This document shows positions 13,602 through 24,000 of a stretch of DNA of 26,291 bases, piece by piece. The stretch spans positions 1 to 26,291 of the forward strand of contig JBGPJF010000029.1 of the NCBI GenBank assembly GCA_041485285.1, read 5' to 3'. Made by a program: the position numbers and the translations under genes. Source of the DNA: DATEUP01 sp041485285. GTDB taxonomy: Archaea; Thermoplasmatota; DTKX01; DATEUP01. A model generated the notes under the pieces. That model was not told the origin of the DNA, searched no databases, and worked only from the letters and a program-made list of their open reading frames with translations. Each line of letters opens with the position of its first letter. Position 1 is the first letter of the stretch.

Positions 13602-14495
13602 CTATGGCTGGGCGCGCCGCACCACAACCACACCGGCCGCCTCCCCCCGCGGGTGCCACACTTCGAGGTCGCGGGGGAACATCCGCACGAGGTCGATGAG
13701 TTGCCGCTTGCCGAACGTCCGCGAATCGAACGCCGAATCGAGCCGCCGCAGGGCGCTGTGAAGTTGCGACATGTGCGCGAAGCCCTCCTCGTTCTCGGCG
13801 ATGGCGAACGCCTTCTTGAGCAGCGGGAGCGCGTCCTCGACCGGGCGCTTGACGCGTTCGGAGCGGCTCGGCGCGGGGGTCGGGCGCGGTGAGCGGCCAG
13901 AGCTCGGAGCCCGGCCCCGTGACACGCGCGATGGTTGGGCGCGAGGCCTCGCTATCGTCCTGCGCGCGGGCGCTTGCCGCGCGACTCTCGCGACCGGTTC
14001 GTCGGCAGCGGGCCTGCGGCCCGCCTTCGCGGGGCTCAGGTTCTCGACGAGGACGAACACGTCGCACGCCTGCTTCAGCGGCATCGGCGTCTGCTTGCGC
14101 CCGATTGCCATCACGAACATCCCGCGTTCGCGCAGGTACGTCGCGAGTTGCGTGAAGTCGGAATCCGAGGTGACGAGGCAGAATCCCTTCACGTTCTTTT
14201 GGTGGAAGAGGTCGACCGCGTCGATGACCAGCGAGATGTCGGTGGAGTTTTTCCCGGAGATGTTGGAGGTGTGGTGGACGGCGACGAGGGCGAGGTCGCG
14301 CGAGACGGCGCGCCAGGAGTTCATGTTCGAGGAGCCCCAGTCGCCGTAGACGCGGCGCACCACGACGGGGCCGAATTTGGCGACTTCCGCGAGCATCTCG
14401 GTGGCAAGCGACGCGGGCGCAGAGTCGCCGTCGACGAGGAAGGCCATGGGGCGGTCGGGGGCCGGCGCCGACGGGTCCTGGGGCTTGTCGGGCAA
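13602..14495 (-). CDS. NYN-domain (PIN-like) ribonuclease with C-terminal LOTUS/OST-HTH domain
   Basis: Residues ~16-150 of this 297-residue protein are a NYN domain (LabA/DUF88 type): AFLVDGDSAP with Asp22/Asp24, then YGDWGS (50-55), STDISLVIDAVDLF with Asp86 and Asp92, and FCLVTSDSDFTQLATYLRER (Asp111, Asp113). These acidic residues form the PIN-like metal site for RNA cleavage. A long basic, Ala/Arg/Pro-rich linker (~157-216) follows. The C-terminal ~75 residues (PLLKKAFAIAENEEGFAHMS, LDSAFDSRTFGKRQLIDLVR, LEVWHPRG) match the OST-HTH/LOTUS pattern, an RNA-binding winged helix. TTG 14495 is favoured as the start by a TATA-like box 29 bp upstream; ATG 14447 is the alternative. It is cytoplasmic, likely RNA decay or silencing. 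Confidence 0.87.
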   Translation of the reverse strand: MPDKPQDPSAPAPDRPMAFLVDGDSAPASLATEMLAEVAKFGPVVVRRVYGDWGSSNMNSWRAVSRDLALVAVHHTSNISGKNSTDISLVIDAVDLFHQKNVKGFCLVTSDSDFTQLATYLRERGMFVMAIGRKQTPMPLKQACDVFVLVENLSPAKAGRRPAADEPVARVARQAPARRTIARPRAQPSRVSRGRAPSSGRSPRPTPAPSRSERVKRPVEDALPLLKKAFAIAENEEGFAHMSQLHSALRRLDSAFDSRTFGKRQLIDLVRMFPRDLEVWHPRGEAAGVVVVRRAQP

Positions 14496-14520
14496 GGGGC
14501 AAAACCAGGGACGCGGAGGC

Positions 14521-14528
14521 GGATAAGG
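14521..14528 (-). promoter_or_regulatory. TATA-like box of the NYN-LOTUS gene
   Basis: On the minus strand this reads CCTTATCC, centred about 29 bp before TTG 14495. It supports a leaderless transcript beginning at the TTG. Confidence 0.45.
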
Positions 14529-14661
14529 TGTGGCCCGGGCGACGGTACGGGAGGCTTTGAGGAGGGGCCGGAGTTTGAAGGAAACGGACCTAAGGGGACG
14601 TTCGTGAAGTTGGTTGTGGCCAATGAGGGCCTTCGCCTATTGAGCCGCCCCTCCATTTACC

Positions 14662-17600
14662 TCAGAAGATACGGGTTCCATCGGTTTCCCCGACCGATGC
14701 TCCGCATGCTCGGCAAAACTGGTCTCCCTTCCCGAGCGGAAGGCCGCACTTTACGCACGGCGCCGCCCGGGAATCCACGCTCGGCGCCTCTTCAGTCGGG
14801 CTTCGTGCCCTCCTGCCCAAGACGAAACCGCCGCCCAGCGCCCCTGCTACGGCCGCCAGCAGCAGAACCGCCACGGCGCTGGCCGCCGGCCCCGTGTCAG
14901 TTGCCGCCAGAGGGCGAGAGGATTGGGAGACGTTCATCCGCGTCACCGCCGAATTGCCCGCCGCATCGTGCGCTCTCACTTCAACCATGTTTCGTGCATC
15001 AGGGTCCAGATCCAGGCTTGTGACAAAGCTGCCGTCCGCCGCTAGCGGGACCGCGGTGCAGTGTATCGCCCTTTTGGGCGACGCGACGCAAGCCGCCACC
15101 ACCGAGCCAGGCTCCGAGCCCCCCCGAAGGGAAACCGTGGAATCGTAACTGGTGAAATCGCCGTTTGTGGCCACGACCCCACCGAGCACGGCGAATAGGT
15201 GCGGGGCGACCGAATCCAAGTTCACCGTGAGCACCTTGGTGACCGTGTTGCCGGCCCCGTCGCGCGCCTGCAGCGCGATGAAGTTCGTCCCCTCGTAGAG
15301 GGTCGCCACGAACGAGAAGGTGTGGTCCGTGTTGATCTGGATGTCCGCGCCGCCGACCGAGAGCGTGCCCGGGTGGTCGTCCTCGACCTTGCCCGAGACG
15401 ACCACGTTGCCCGCGTTCACGAGCGACTCGTTGGTCGGCGTCGTGACCGTGAGCACCGGGTTGATGCTGTCGACGGTGACGAGCACCGTGCGGAAGCCCG
15501 TGTTGCCGGCCGGGTCGATCGCGACGAACTGGATCGCGTTCTCGCCCTCGGTGAGGAGGATGCGGCGCGAGAAGGCGCCCGTCGGGGCCGAGACGACCTC
15601 GTCGTTGACGATCAGCTTGGCGCCCGGCTCGACGATGCCGATGACATCGACTTCGGCCGAGTTGATGAGGGCGCCCGAGACCGGCGACTGCACATTGATC
15701 CACGGTGCCGTGCGGTCGACCTTGACATCGCGCACGACGCGCTGGGTGTTGCCCGCGGCGTCGGTCGCAATGACCTCGAGCTGGTTGACATCGAGGCTCA
15801 GCGGCACATTCACGCTGAAGTTGCCCTGCAGATCGATGGTGGCCGCAAGGCCGTTGACCATGACCGTCACGTTCGTGCGCTCGGTCTGGCCCCGTACGGT
15901 GATGTTCGACGAGTTCGTGAGCGCGCCCTCCAGCGGAGCGACAACCTCCAAGCGGGGCGGCGTGACCTCTCGCGTGCTCGCCCCGCGCCCTACAAGGCTT
16001 TCGGCGCGCAGCTGATAGTAGTAGCCCGCGCCCGACGCGACATCGCCGTCGACGAAGGAAACCTCGCCGACAACAATCGCCAAGACAGATTCGTTCCCGG
16101 CAGAAGTTCGGCGATAGATCACATACTGAAAGACCGCGCTCCCTCCGTCGGAGGTCGGCGGAGACCAATCCAGCCCGAGGGCCGCGCCCGTCGCATGCGC
16201 CGTGAGGTTTTCGGGCGCGCTCGGGAAGTCGAAGGTGGTCGCGCATCGCACGCTGGAAGCGGGCCCTTCGCCCGCCAGGTTCAGGGCATGAACTTCATAG
16301 CAGTAGGTCGCCCCGTCCGAAAGGTCGGCGTCGGCAACAGATGTCACGTTTCCAATGGTGGGCAAAGGAACCTTCGGCCCCGATTGGGCGGCGCGGTACA
16401 CGGAGTATCCAGTAATCACGCGGCCCCCGTCAAACGGCGGCGGCCCCCAAGAGAGGGCAATGCTCCTCAAGCCACCAACGGCCGCTAGGCCGGAGGGCGC
16501 CTCCGCGAAACTGAAGGGGGTCGCAAGGGTGGGGGCCGTCAAAACGCCGTCCCCGACCACATTGGCGGCAGCAATTCGATAGGTGTATGTCTGGCCGTTG
16601 GAGAGGCCCGTGTCGTTGTAACAAAGCGGGCCGCCTGCGAAGGGAAGGAACAGCCCCCCGCTGGGGCTTGAGCCCCCGTAGAGTCGGTACCCGAGGATCG
16701 GCGTTCCCCCATCCTCGACGGGACCTGACCAGGCTATCGTAACGCTTCCATTACGTTCGGTGACTCGGACATTCAGCGGCACGCCTGGAACGTCGAACGT
16801 GGTCGTGCATTGGGCCGCCGGACCCGGCCCTTCCCCCGCCGCATTGCCAGCGCGGACCTCGTAACAGATTGCCGTGCCATTTCCAAGGGCGGGGTCGACG
16901 AACCACGTCAGGTTGGTGACGTTCGCGATCCATAAGAGCGGCCCGGCGGGCACGCCTCGATACACAGCGTACCACGTCAGGGGCCGGCCCCCGTCGAACG
17001 GCGGCGCAGACCAGGAAACCGAGACGTTGGCCGCACCAGGCACAACCGTTAGATTTACGGGAGCCGCCGGGACGGTAAACGGTGAAGCGAATTCGACGAT
17101 CGAGCGCGGCCCTTCGAAGAGGTAATTGCGCGCCGCAACTTGATAGAAATAGGTCACGCCATTCAGCAATCCTACATCTGTGAATGTGGTCGCGTTAAGG
17201 GCAATGATGGTCACCGTCGAGCTGTTCGGGTCGGTTGTCCGGTAGAGGGCGTAGCCGGTCAGCGATGCCCCGCCATTCGAGGCCGGCGGCAACCAGGTGA
17301 GCTTGACTTGCGCGTCGCCGGGTGCTACGGTCAAATTCAAGGGGATCGACGGCAGGCCGGCAGGCAGCGCAAAGACCTCGGCCGACCGGTTCCCTTCCCA
17401 GAGGTAGTTCGACGCCGAGACCTGATAGTAGAGCGTCAGCCCGTTTGTCGCGCTGTTGTCCACGAAGCTCGCGCTGGCTGACGTCAACAGCGCGTAACTC
17501 GTTAGATTTCCGGCCGCCGTCCCGCGGTACACCGTGAATCCCGTTAGGTTGACGCCTCCGGTTGATGCGGCCGCCGTCCAGGTGAGGTAGACCCGAGCGT

Positions 17601-20469
17601 CCCCGGGAGTTGCAACCAGGGACACCGGGCTATCGGGGCGGCCAGCTGGGGTGGCGTTGGCGGCAGTCGACCGGTTACCCTCCCATAGCGAATTCCAAGC
17701 TGTAATGGCGTAATAGTAGCTGGCTCCATTGGAAACGTTCGAGTCAGTAAAGTTCGAGACGACGCTGAGATTTCGCAAGAAGGTCATTGAAGGCAGTGAG
17801 GTTCCGCGGTAGACGGAGTAATTCACGAGGGGCGCGGTCCCATTGGACGCCGGCGGGCTCCAGGCGAGACGCACGCTGCCGTCGCCCGGGCTTGCGGTCA
17901 CATTCAAAGGAGGTGTGGGGATGCCGACCGGTGTCCCATTGACCGCTGCCGACAGGGAGCCCCGGCTGAGGTTCGTGATGGCACGCAACCCGTAGTAATA
18001 GCGCACTCCATTCACCAGGCCAGCGTCGGTGTAGTTGGTCGCCATGCCGATGGTCACAAGGATCGACATGTTGGAAGCGGAGGAGCCGCGGTACAAGGCG
18101 TAGCCGGTGAGGTTTGACGATCCATTGTCCGCGGGCGCAGTCCAAGACAGGCGCATTGCGCCATCCCCGGGCGACGCGCTCAATGACCGCGGGGCACCGG
18201 GCCCCGCGAAGGCCGTTACGGTCGCATCGTAGGTGCCGCGGAGCGTACGGTTGAACGAGCCGTTGGTGGTGCTGAAGTTACTGGAAAGCGTGTATCCCAC
18301 GGCGAAAACGTTTCCGGAAGTGTCGCCTGAAATCGCAATGACCTGATCATCGGCGCTTCCGCCCCAAAGCGTGGAATAGAGGATGCGGTCACCGCCGGGA
18401 GAAACCACCGTTAGGACGTCGTCCCAACCTCCCGCGAGGCTCCTTGCGAAGGCGTCCGTCGAGGTAGGGTAGTCCGTGGAGGTCGTTTCGCCTCCAAGGA
18501 AAACGCGGCCGAGCCCGTCGACCCAAACACTGAGACCATTCGAATCCGAGCCGTTGCCGCCCACATAGGTGGCGACAAGGATTTGGGATGCGTTTGCATT
18601 GAGCGTGACCACGAAAAAGTCGCTGTATCCTCTCAGTGAGGGACCGATGGCACCCGGCGTGGTGTTGAGATCGGTCCCCAGCGTGTCTCCGACGACCGTA
18701 ACGTTGCCCGAGGCGTCGGCGTAGACGCCGTCGACATTGTCGATGTTGTTCGTGTCGATGAAGGTTGAATACACGATCGAGCCGGTGGGGTCGACTTTGA
18801 AGAGAAAGCCCGCTTGGCAAATATCGGTGATAATTCCCGTCCCGTTGAAGACTCGGTCAATGACGCCCGGGGTCGTCGGGAAATCCGAGGATTCTGTGCA
18901 GCCCACGGCGTACGCGTTTCCGCTGGGATCGAGCGCAATATCGCGAGGAACTTCGTAGCTCGTGCCATTCCTCCATGCGGCATAATCGAACGCGTTTCCC
19001 GACGCATTCAGTTTGATGATCGCAGCGTTCTCGATGCGCCCCGACCCCTGATAGCCCGCAATGTAGAGTGCGCCTGAAGAGTCGACAGCCGAACCGTACG
19101 CACTCTCTAATGCAGTTCCGCCGTAGTAGGTGGCGAAAACGATCTGACTTCCGTTTCCTGCCAGTTTCAGGGCAAAAATATCACCGCCTCCGCCCGCCGA
19201 CGGTTGGGCGTGCCCTGCAGTGCCGGGGAAATTGTTGGAGGTCGTGCCCCCCGCCACGTAGGCATCGCCAGTCGCGTCGAGTCCAATGTTGCACTGTTGT
19301 CCATCATCGCCGTTGCCGCCCACGTAGGTGGAGAAGACGAGACCCGATCCCTGGGCATTGATCCGCGTGATGAAAAGATCGGTGGTGGCCTGCAGCGTCG
19401 TACTGAGGGCACTCTGGTTCGGAAAATCAGAAGAGAAGGTCCAGCCGCAAACGTAGGCTTCACCGGAGGGGCCCGCTGCAACGTCGCCGGCAAAGTCGGA
19501 CGAGTTGCCTCCGAGCAGCGTGGAGTACAGCAAGGGATCGACCACAAGGTCAGCGTGGGGGTCCCAGGGGTCGCACGCAAAGCCAGCCTCGCGGGGCCCA
19601 ACGATCACGAACCGGCACGGGACACGGTCGCCGTGCGCATCGCTCGCGTCGACCTTCGAGTCTCGGGTTTCGCCCGACCGCGTTTTGATCACGAGTCCGC
19701 CTCCGTCGTCGATGTTGACGGATTTTGCCCCCTGGTAGCGCGCGACAAACGAACTAAGGTTTCCGCCGGGGTGCACGACGACGTCGTACTTTACGCCGTT
19801 CGGGCTGGCGTGGTAGACAAGGTCGACCCCGGGGTACAGATCTCGGTAGATTACCTGCTCGTAAGCCCGGATGCCGACCCGCCAATTCGCGGAATCATTG
19901 CCGCGGAAGACGTTTACGGCTGAATCGACGGGACGCTCGGCCGAGGGGTCGACGGCGTTTGCGCCCACATATTCTATCCTCAACATTTCCAGGGGGATGG
20001 AAGTCCGTCCCGTCCCTGCGAATTCGGACGGCCTCAGACCCGGCACGAGCGCTGGAGACTCCTTTTGAGGTGCCGTCGGCGTCCCGGATACCGCGATGGC
20101 GACCGCGCTGCGGGTGAAGCCGAGCCCCAGTTGGCCCCCGACGGTGTAATAACGAATCTCGGGATTCGAAATCTGGCCCGTGTTCTCGATGATCCGAATA
20201 CTCGAGGCGTAGCTGAGATCCCGGGCCTCTGCGGCCACTGGCTTCGCATCGGCGGCGCTCGGTAGCTCCTCCTGGTTCAGTTGCGGGTTCATGCGTCCAG
20301 CGTCGGAATCCCCAGCGTCACTGATCTGCCCATTGCCGGGAACAAGAGAGACAGGCGAACCGAAGAGGAGGCTCGCCACGACGATGAGGCTTAGCGCGAC
20401 GACAAGCGAATTTCCTGTGGCAACCCCTTTCGCTTCTCCTCTCCCCACGCGCAAACCCCCCGATGGCAC
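14662..20469 (-). CDS. Giant surface protein: SBBP propeller, eight FN3, four Ig-like domains, membrane anchor, cytoplasmic zinc ribbon
   Basis: This 1,935-residue protein has an N-terminal hydrophobic helix (~20-45). Residues ~85-310 resemble the domain that precedes SBBP repeats. Residues ~310-750 hold about eight SBBP-type blades (LYSTLLGG, FSTYVGGNGDD, GDAYVAGGTTSNNFPGT). Eight FN3 domains (~753-1500) repeat SPGDGS-V-L-W-PP-NGG--L-GY-YRG. Four Ig-like domains (~1502-1850) repeat ATDAAGN. A membrane helix (~1861-1884), an arginine pair and a zinc ribbon CVKCG...CRACG (~1902-1922) follow. NxS/T sequons are frequent. The C-terminus should be cytosolic, so the zinc ribbon lies inside the cell. 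GTG 20469 is chosen because TATATA at 20491-20496 lies 25 bp upstream. It probably acts in adhesion or as a surface scaffold. Confidence 0.88.
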   Translation of the reverse strand: MPSGGLRVGRGEAKGVATGNSLVVALSLIVVASLLFGSPVSLVPGNGQISDAGDSDAGRMNPQLNQEELPSAADAKPVAAEARDLSYASSIRIIENTGQISNPEIRYYTVGGQLGLGFTRSAVAIAVSGTPTAPQKESPALVPGLRPSEFAGTGRTSIPLEMLRIEYVGANAVDPSAERPVDSAVNVFRGNDSANWRVGIRAYEQVIYRDLYPGVDLVYHASPNGVKYDVVVHPGGNLSSFVARYQGAKSVNIDDGGGLVIKTRSGETRDSKVDASDAHGDRVPCRFVIVGPREAGFACDPWDPHADLVVDPLLYSTLLGGNSSDFAGDVAAGPSGEAYVCGWTFSSDFPNQSALSTTLQATTDLFITRINAQGSGLVFSTYVGGNGDDGQQCNIGLDATGDAYVAGGTTSNNFPGTAGHAQPSAGGGGDIFALKLAGNGSQIVFATYYGGTALESAYGSAVDSSGALYIAGYQGSGRIENAAIIKLNASGNAFDYAAWRNGTSYEVPRDIALDPSGNAYAVGCTESSDFPTTPGVIDRVFNGTGIITDICQAGFLFKVDPTGSIVYSTFIDTNNIDNVDGVYADASGNVTVVGDTLGTDLNTTPGAIGPSLRGYSDFFVVTLNANASQILVATYVGGNGSDSNGLSVWVDGLGRVFLGGETTSTDYPTSTDAFARSLAGGWDDVLTVVSPGGDRILYSTLWGGSADDQVIAISGDTSGNVFAVGYTLSSNFSTTNGSFNRTLRGTYDATVTAFAGPGAPRSLSASPGDGAMRLSWTAPADNGSSNLTGYALYRGSSASNMSILVTIGMATNYTDAGLVNGVRYYYGLRAITNLSRGSLSAAVNGTPVGIPTPPLNVTASPGDGSVRLAWSPPASNGTAPLVNYSVYRGTSLPSMTFLRNLSVVSNFTDSNVSNGASYYYAITAWNSLWEGNRSTAANATPAGRPDSPVSLVATPGDARVYLTWTAAASTGGVNLTGFTVYRGTAAGNLTSYALLTSASASFVDNSATNGLTLYYQVSASNYLWEGNRSAEVFALPAGLPSIPLNLTVAPGDAQVKLTWLPPASNGGASLTGYALYRTTDPNSSTVTIIALNATTFTDVGLLNGVTYFYQVAARNYLFEGPRSIVEFASPFTVPAAPVNLTVVPGAANVSVSWSAPPFDGGRPLTWYAVYRGVPAGPLLWIANVTNLTWFVDPALGNGTAICYEVRAGNAAGEGPGPAAQCTTTFDVPGVPLNVRVTERNGSVTIAWSGPVEDGGTPILGYRLYGGSSPSGGLFLPFAGGPLCYNDTGLSNGQTYTYRIAAANVVGDGVLTAPTLATPFSFAEAPSGLAAVGGLRSIALSWGPPPFDGGRVITGYSVYRAAQSGPKVPLPTIGNVTSVADADLSDGATYCYEVHALNLAGEGPASSVRCATTFDFPSAPENLTAHATGAALGLDWSPPTSDGGSAVFQYVIYRRTSAGNESVLAIVVGEVSFVDGDVASGAGYYYQLRAESLVGRGASTREVTPPRLEVVAPLEGALTNSSNITVRGQTERTNVTVMVNGLAATIDLQGNFSVNVPLSLDVNQLEVIATDAAGNTQRVVRDVKVDRTAPWINVQSPVSGALINSAEVDVIGIVEPGAKLIVNDEVVSAPTGAFSRRILLTEGENAIQFVAIDPAGNTGFRTVLVTVDSINPVLTVTTPTNESLVNAGNVVVSGKVEDDHPGTLSVGGADIQINTDHTFSFVATLYEGTNFIALQARDGAGNTVTKVLTVNLDSVAPHLFAVLGGVVATNGDFTSYDSTVSLRGGSEPGSVVAACVASPKRAIHCTAVPLAADGSFVTSLDLDPDARNMVEVRAHDAAGNSAVTRMNVSQSSRPLAATDTGPAASAVAVLLLAAVAGALGGGFVLGRRARSPTEEAPSVDSRAAPCVKCGLPLGKGDQFCRACGASVGETDGTRIF

Positions 20470-20490
20470 CCGCTGTTTGCCGACAGTCAA

Positions 20491-20496
20491 TATATA
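20491..20496 (-). promoter_or_regulatory. TATA box of the giant SBBP/FN3 gene
   Basis: TATATA, flanked by AT-rich bases, is centred 25 bp before GTG 20469. It predicts a leaderless transcript and decides the start against the longer ATG reading frame beginning at 20580. Confidence 0.65.
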
Positions 20497-20955
20497 CGTT
20501 CTTGAGGCCCCGGCGCGCCGAGAAGAATGGCGCGGGTGGCGGGGGTGGCCTACCGCAAACGCGTTTCCCGCGCGTCTCATCGGATGACCTTGGTCTCTTG
20601 CTCCTCTGGGGGAAAACGTCCCCGCCGGGCTTCTGCGGGCCGCCTCCGGACTCGGAGCTATGCAGCGAGGAGCCGTGCATTAAGCGGTCGCGCCGCCCTC
20701 GTGCCTGAGACCGTACGCTGGCAGCAGGGGCGAGCGAAGGGTCGAGCATAGCCAACTCAATCGCCGCGCCTCGGTAGGCCGGGGCCGGTTGTGGCGCACG
20801 GATCGCAGAGATTTCGAAGGTGACGCGAGTTGCCGCCCAATGAGGGAACGCGGGCGGCCCCGAAGAAGCCTCGCGAATCGCGGCCCCTCGCGCTACCGGC
20901 GAAAAGGCCCGCAAGACCAGAAATCCTTAATAGGGAATGGACACCCACCCCAGTT
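20497..20955. other. Intergenic region between divergent surface-protein genes
   Basis: About 460 bp with no gene I can support. Open frames on both strands have random-looking arginine/proline-rich translations. A CCTTAATAG patch at about 20924-20932 could be a second promoter element for the plus-strand gene. No tRNA, CRISPR or clear RNA fold is seen. Confidence 0.4.
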
Positions 20956-20959
20956 TCAC

Positions 20960-20964
20960 TATAT
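20960..20964 (+). promoter_or_regulatory. TATA-like box of the kelch surface-protein gene
   Basis: TATAT in CACTATATCC lies about 49 bp before ATG 21011. With a start near 20988, the leader would be about 23 bases and contain the G-rich GTGGGGG. Confidence 0.4.
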
Positions 20965-21010
20965 CCTCACCGCCGCTCTCAGGTGAGCGGGCGGTAAAGT
21001 GGGGGCTTCC

Positions 21011-24000
21011 ATGAAAGCGGTGGTTAGGAAGGGAAACGGTCGAGCGTCCAAGCTGGTGATCTTGGCCCTCGTAACGAGCCTTGTCGTCAGCGGGCTTCCG
21101 ATTCTGGGAATTACCGGGGCGCCGCCGATTCCTGCCGACGCCTCGCGCATCTTTGTCGTCGCGGGGCGACTGCACGGCGGCCCGGACATTGGGCAAACCG
21201 TCGAAATGACCGTCGGGGAGGGAACCCCCGCGTGGGCCAACCGAACCGCGCTCGGAAGCCCCCGCTACGGAGTAGGTGGCGCCTCCGTGGACGGCCGAGT
21301 GTACGTGATTGCCGGCTACAACACGAGCTCCGCGACGAATTCGAACTTGACCGACGTTTACGACCCGGTGATGAACACATGGACACGCGGCCCCGATCTC
21401 CCCGATTCGTTCGCCTTCCCGGCAGGTGTTGGTTTCGCAGGGCGGGTCTACAGCTTTGGCGGCGCAAACAGCACGCAGACGACCAACAAGACATTCGTTT
21501 ACGACCCTGCACAAGGAGCTTGGGTTCAGCGGGCGTCAATGCCGGCGGCCAGGGCCCGAGCGGCGGCTGTGGTCTACCAAGGAAAAATTTGGGTCCTCGG
21601 CGGGAACAGCGATGTCAGCACATCGCTTGCAAGCGTCGACATCTACGACCCGACGAGCGATTCATGGTCAGCCGGTCCCGCAATGTCAGAGGTGCGGAAC
21701 TCGCTTTCCGCGGCCGTGCTTGGCGGGAAGATCTACGTGGTGGGCGGCCACCAAAACCCGGGGACGTACCTCAACCTCGTGGCGGCCTACGACCCGTCGA
21801 GTGGGTGGGTTCCGAAAACCGCCATGCCGACAACCCGAAGCGAGCTCGTAACCGTCGCGGCGGGCGATTACCTGTATGCGATCGCTGGTCAGGCGGGGCC
21901 CACGGCCGTAACCGCGAATGTCGAGCGGTACGACCCAACGGCCAACTCGTGGTCGAGCGCGCCGCCGATTCCAATCGGAGTGACGGCGCCGGCGGCCGTT
22001 GTATTGGTGCCCGGTGCCACGCACGTGGCGTCTCGGATCTTCTCCATTGGCGGAATTTCGAACGCCAACGGCACGAGTTTTGGCCAGAACGTGGAATTGA
22101 ATTTGGGCGACGCGACGCTCGCGTGGGCGAGCCGTTCGGCCCTACCCGTGGCGCGATCTTCGATGGCGGTCGCCTCGGCGGGCGGAAAGATTTTCGCCGT
22201 CGGCGGGTATGTCTCCCCGGCGCTCTACGGACGCACGGACATCTACGACACGTCAACGAACGCGTGGACGGCCGGCGCGGATTTCCCCACCAATGTGACT
22301 GGGGCAAGTGCCGTGGCGTTTGGGGGCCGAATCTATGTGTTTGGAGGAGCGACGGGAACGATATGGTCGAGCGCAACGATTTCGAGCTCGGCGACGGTGT
22401 ATGACGCTGTCGCCGACACGTGGCGTTCTCTATCACCGATGCCACGGGCCCGCTCCAGCGCCGGGGCCGTGGAATTCGCGGGCAAAATCTGGCTGATGGG
22501 CGGCGCCGCTGACCTTTCCTGCGGCAGCGTCCTCACGGAAGTGGACATCTATGACCCGTCCTCAAACACTTGGAGCACCGGCCCGGCCATGCCGTTTGCG
22601 CGCGCCACCCAGGGAACGGCGGTCTTGGGTGGGCGGATTTACGCGGTAGGCGGCCAAGATGTTCCTTGCAACCCCACCTTCATCTCTACTCTGTTGGTCT
22701 ACGACCCGGCGACCGGGTGGTCCACCAAGGCGTCCATGCCGACTCCGCGGATCCACCTTGCGGCCGTCGCGGCCGAGGGGCAACTGTACGCAGTCGGGGG
22801 GATGCCGAACAACACATCGTCCACGTCCACCGTCGAGCGTTACGATCCAGGCGCAGATTCGTGGTCGACCGGGCCGGCGTTGCCGGTGGCCGTCGGAGAC
22901 CACGGTTTGGTCGTGCTCGCGGGGAACGGCGCATCGGTTGGGGCGCAGGCCTTTGGCGTGTGGCGCACGGGCGCACCGATGCCGGCAGGGCGGTCGGCGC
23001 ACGCGATGGTTTCCGTCGGCGACGATGTCTACGTGCTGACGGGCTACAATTATTCCTCGACGAATTGGCGCTACAACGTCAGGTCCAACACGTGGGCGGC
23101 GCTTGCGAGCGCACCGGCATCATTCGGTGCGGGTGCAGCAGCCTATTGGAACGGGAGGATTTTCCTTGCCGGCGGCTTCAACGGCGGCCCGCTGAATGGC
23201 CTCTACATTTACGACGTCCGGGCGGACTCGTGGTCGACGGGCGCCAACCTGCCGGCGGGCCGCCCCGAACTCGCTTTCCTCACGCTCGGCGACCGCATCT
23301 ACGCGTTTGGTGGGACGCGGGGGGCCGAGAGTTCGTACACGGTCTACGACCCCCTCAACAATTCGTGGAGCGCCGAGGTCGCCATGGCGCAGCACCGGGC
23401 TTTCGGGGACGGCGCCGTCATCAATGGCGAGGCCTACCTCGTGGGGGGCGTCGATGCAGACTCCGGTGGCCAACCGATCCGCGCGATCCAAAAATTCACG
23501 CCCGGGAACTCCACCTTCACCACCGTAACGTCAATTCCTCGGTACTCCTTCGGGTCGTTCGTTACCTCCGTCGGGCCGAAGCTCTTCGTGTTCGGCGGAA
23601 TCGATTGGCCGACCACCCCGCGAACGGACCTCGACCTGCTGCAGGTCTACGACACTTCGACGGGCACCTGGTCCTTCGGCCCCCGGTTCCCGGTCCCGCG
23701 GTCGTATGGTCAGGCGGCGGCGGCGGGCTCCGTGGTGGTGGCGGCTGGCGGCGAGAACGGAGGCTCGCCGATGGTGGATGTCCACCTCCTCTCGACCGAC
23801 CCGTCTACCGAAGCAACGGGAGATGCCGACGACACGGCGCGCCTGCTCCTGCTTGACGACAACCCGGCCGACAACAGCGGCAGCCTGCGCGCAAGCGTGA
23901 CGGCGCGCCCCGCTCCATCCGCCGAGTCGTACGCCCGCGCGTCGGCCAACGGACTGAGCATCACGATCGAGAACGAGTACCTCAGGCTCACCGGGAGCTC

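Noticed and set aside
20318..20914. Minus-strand frame of 198 codons upstream of the giant SBBP gene.
   Set aside because: It overlaps the promoter and N-terminus of that gene in another frame and has no domain-like features.
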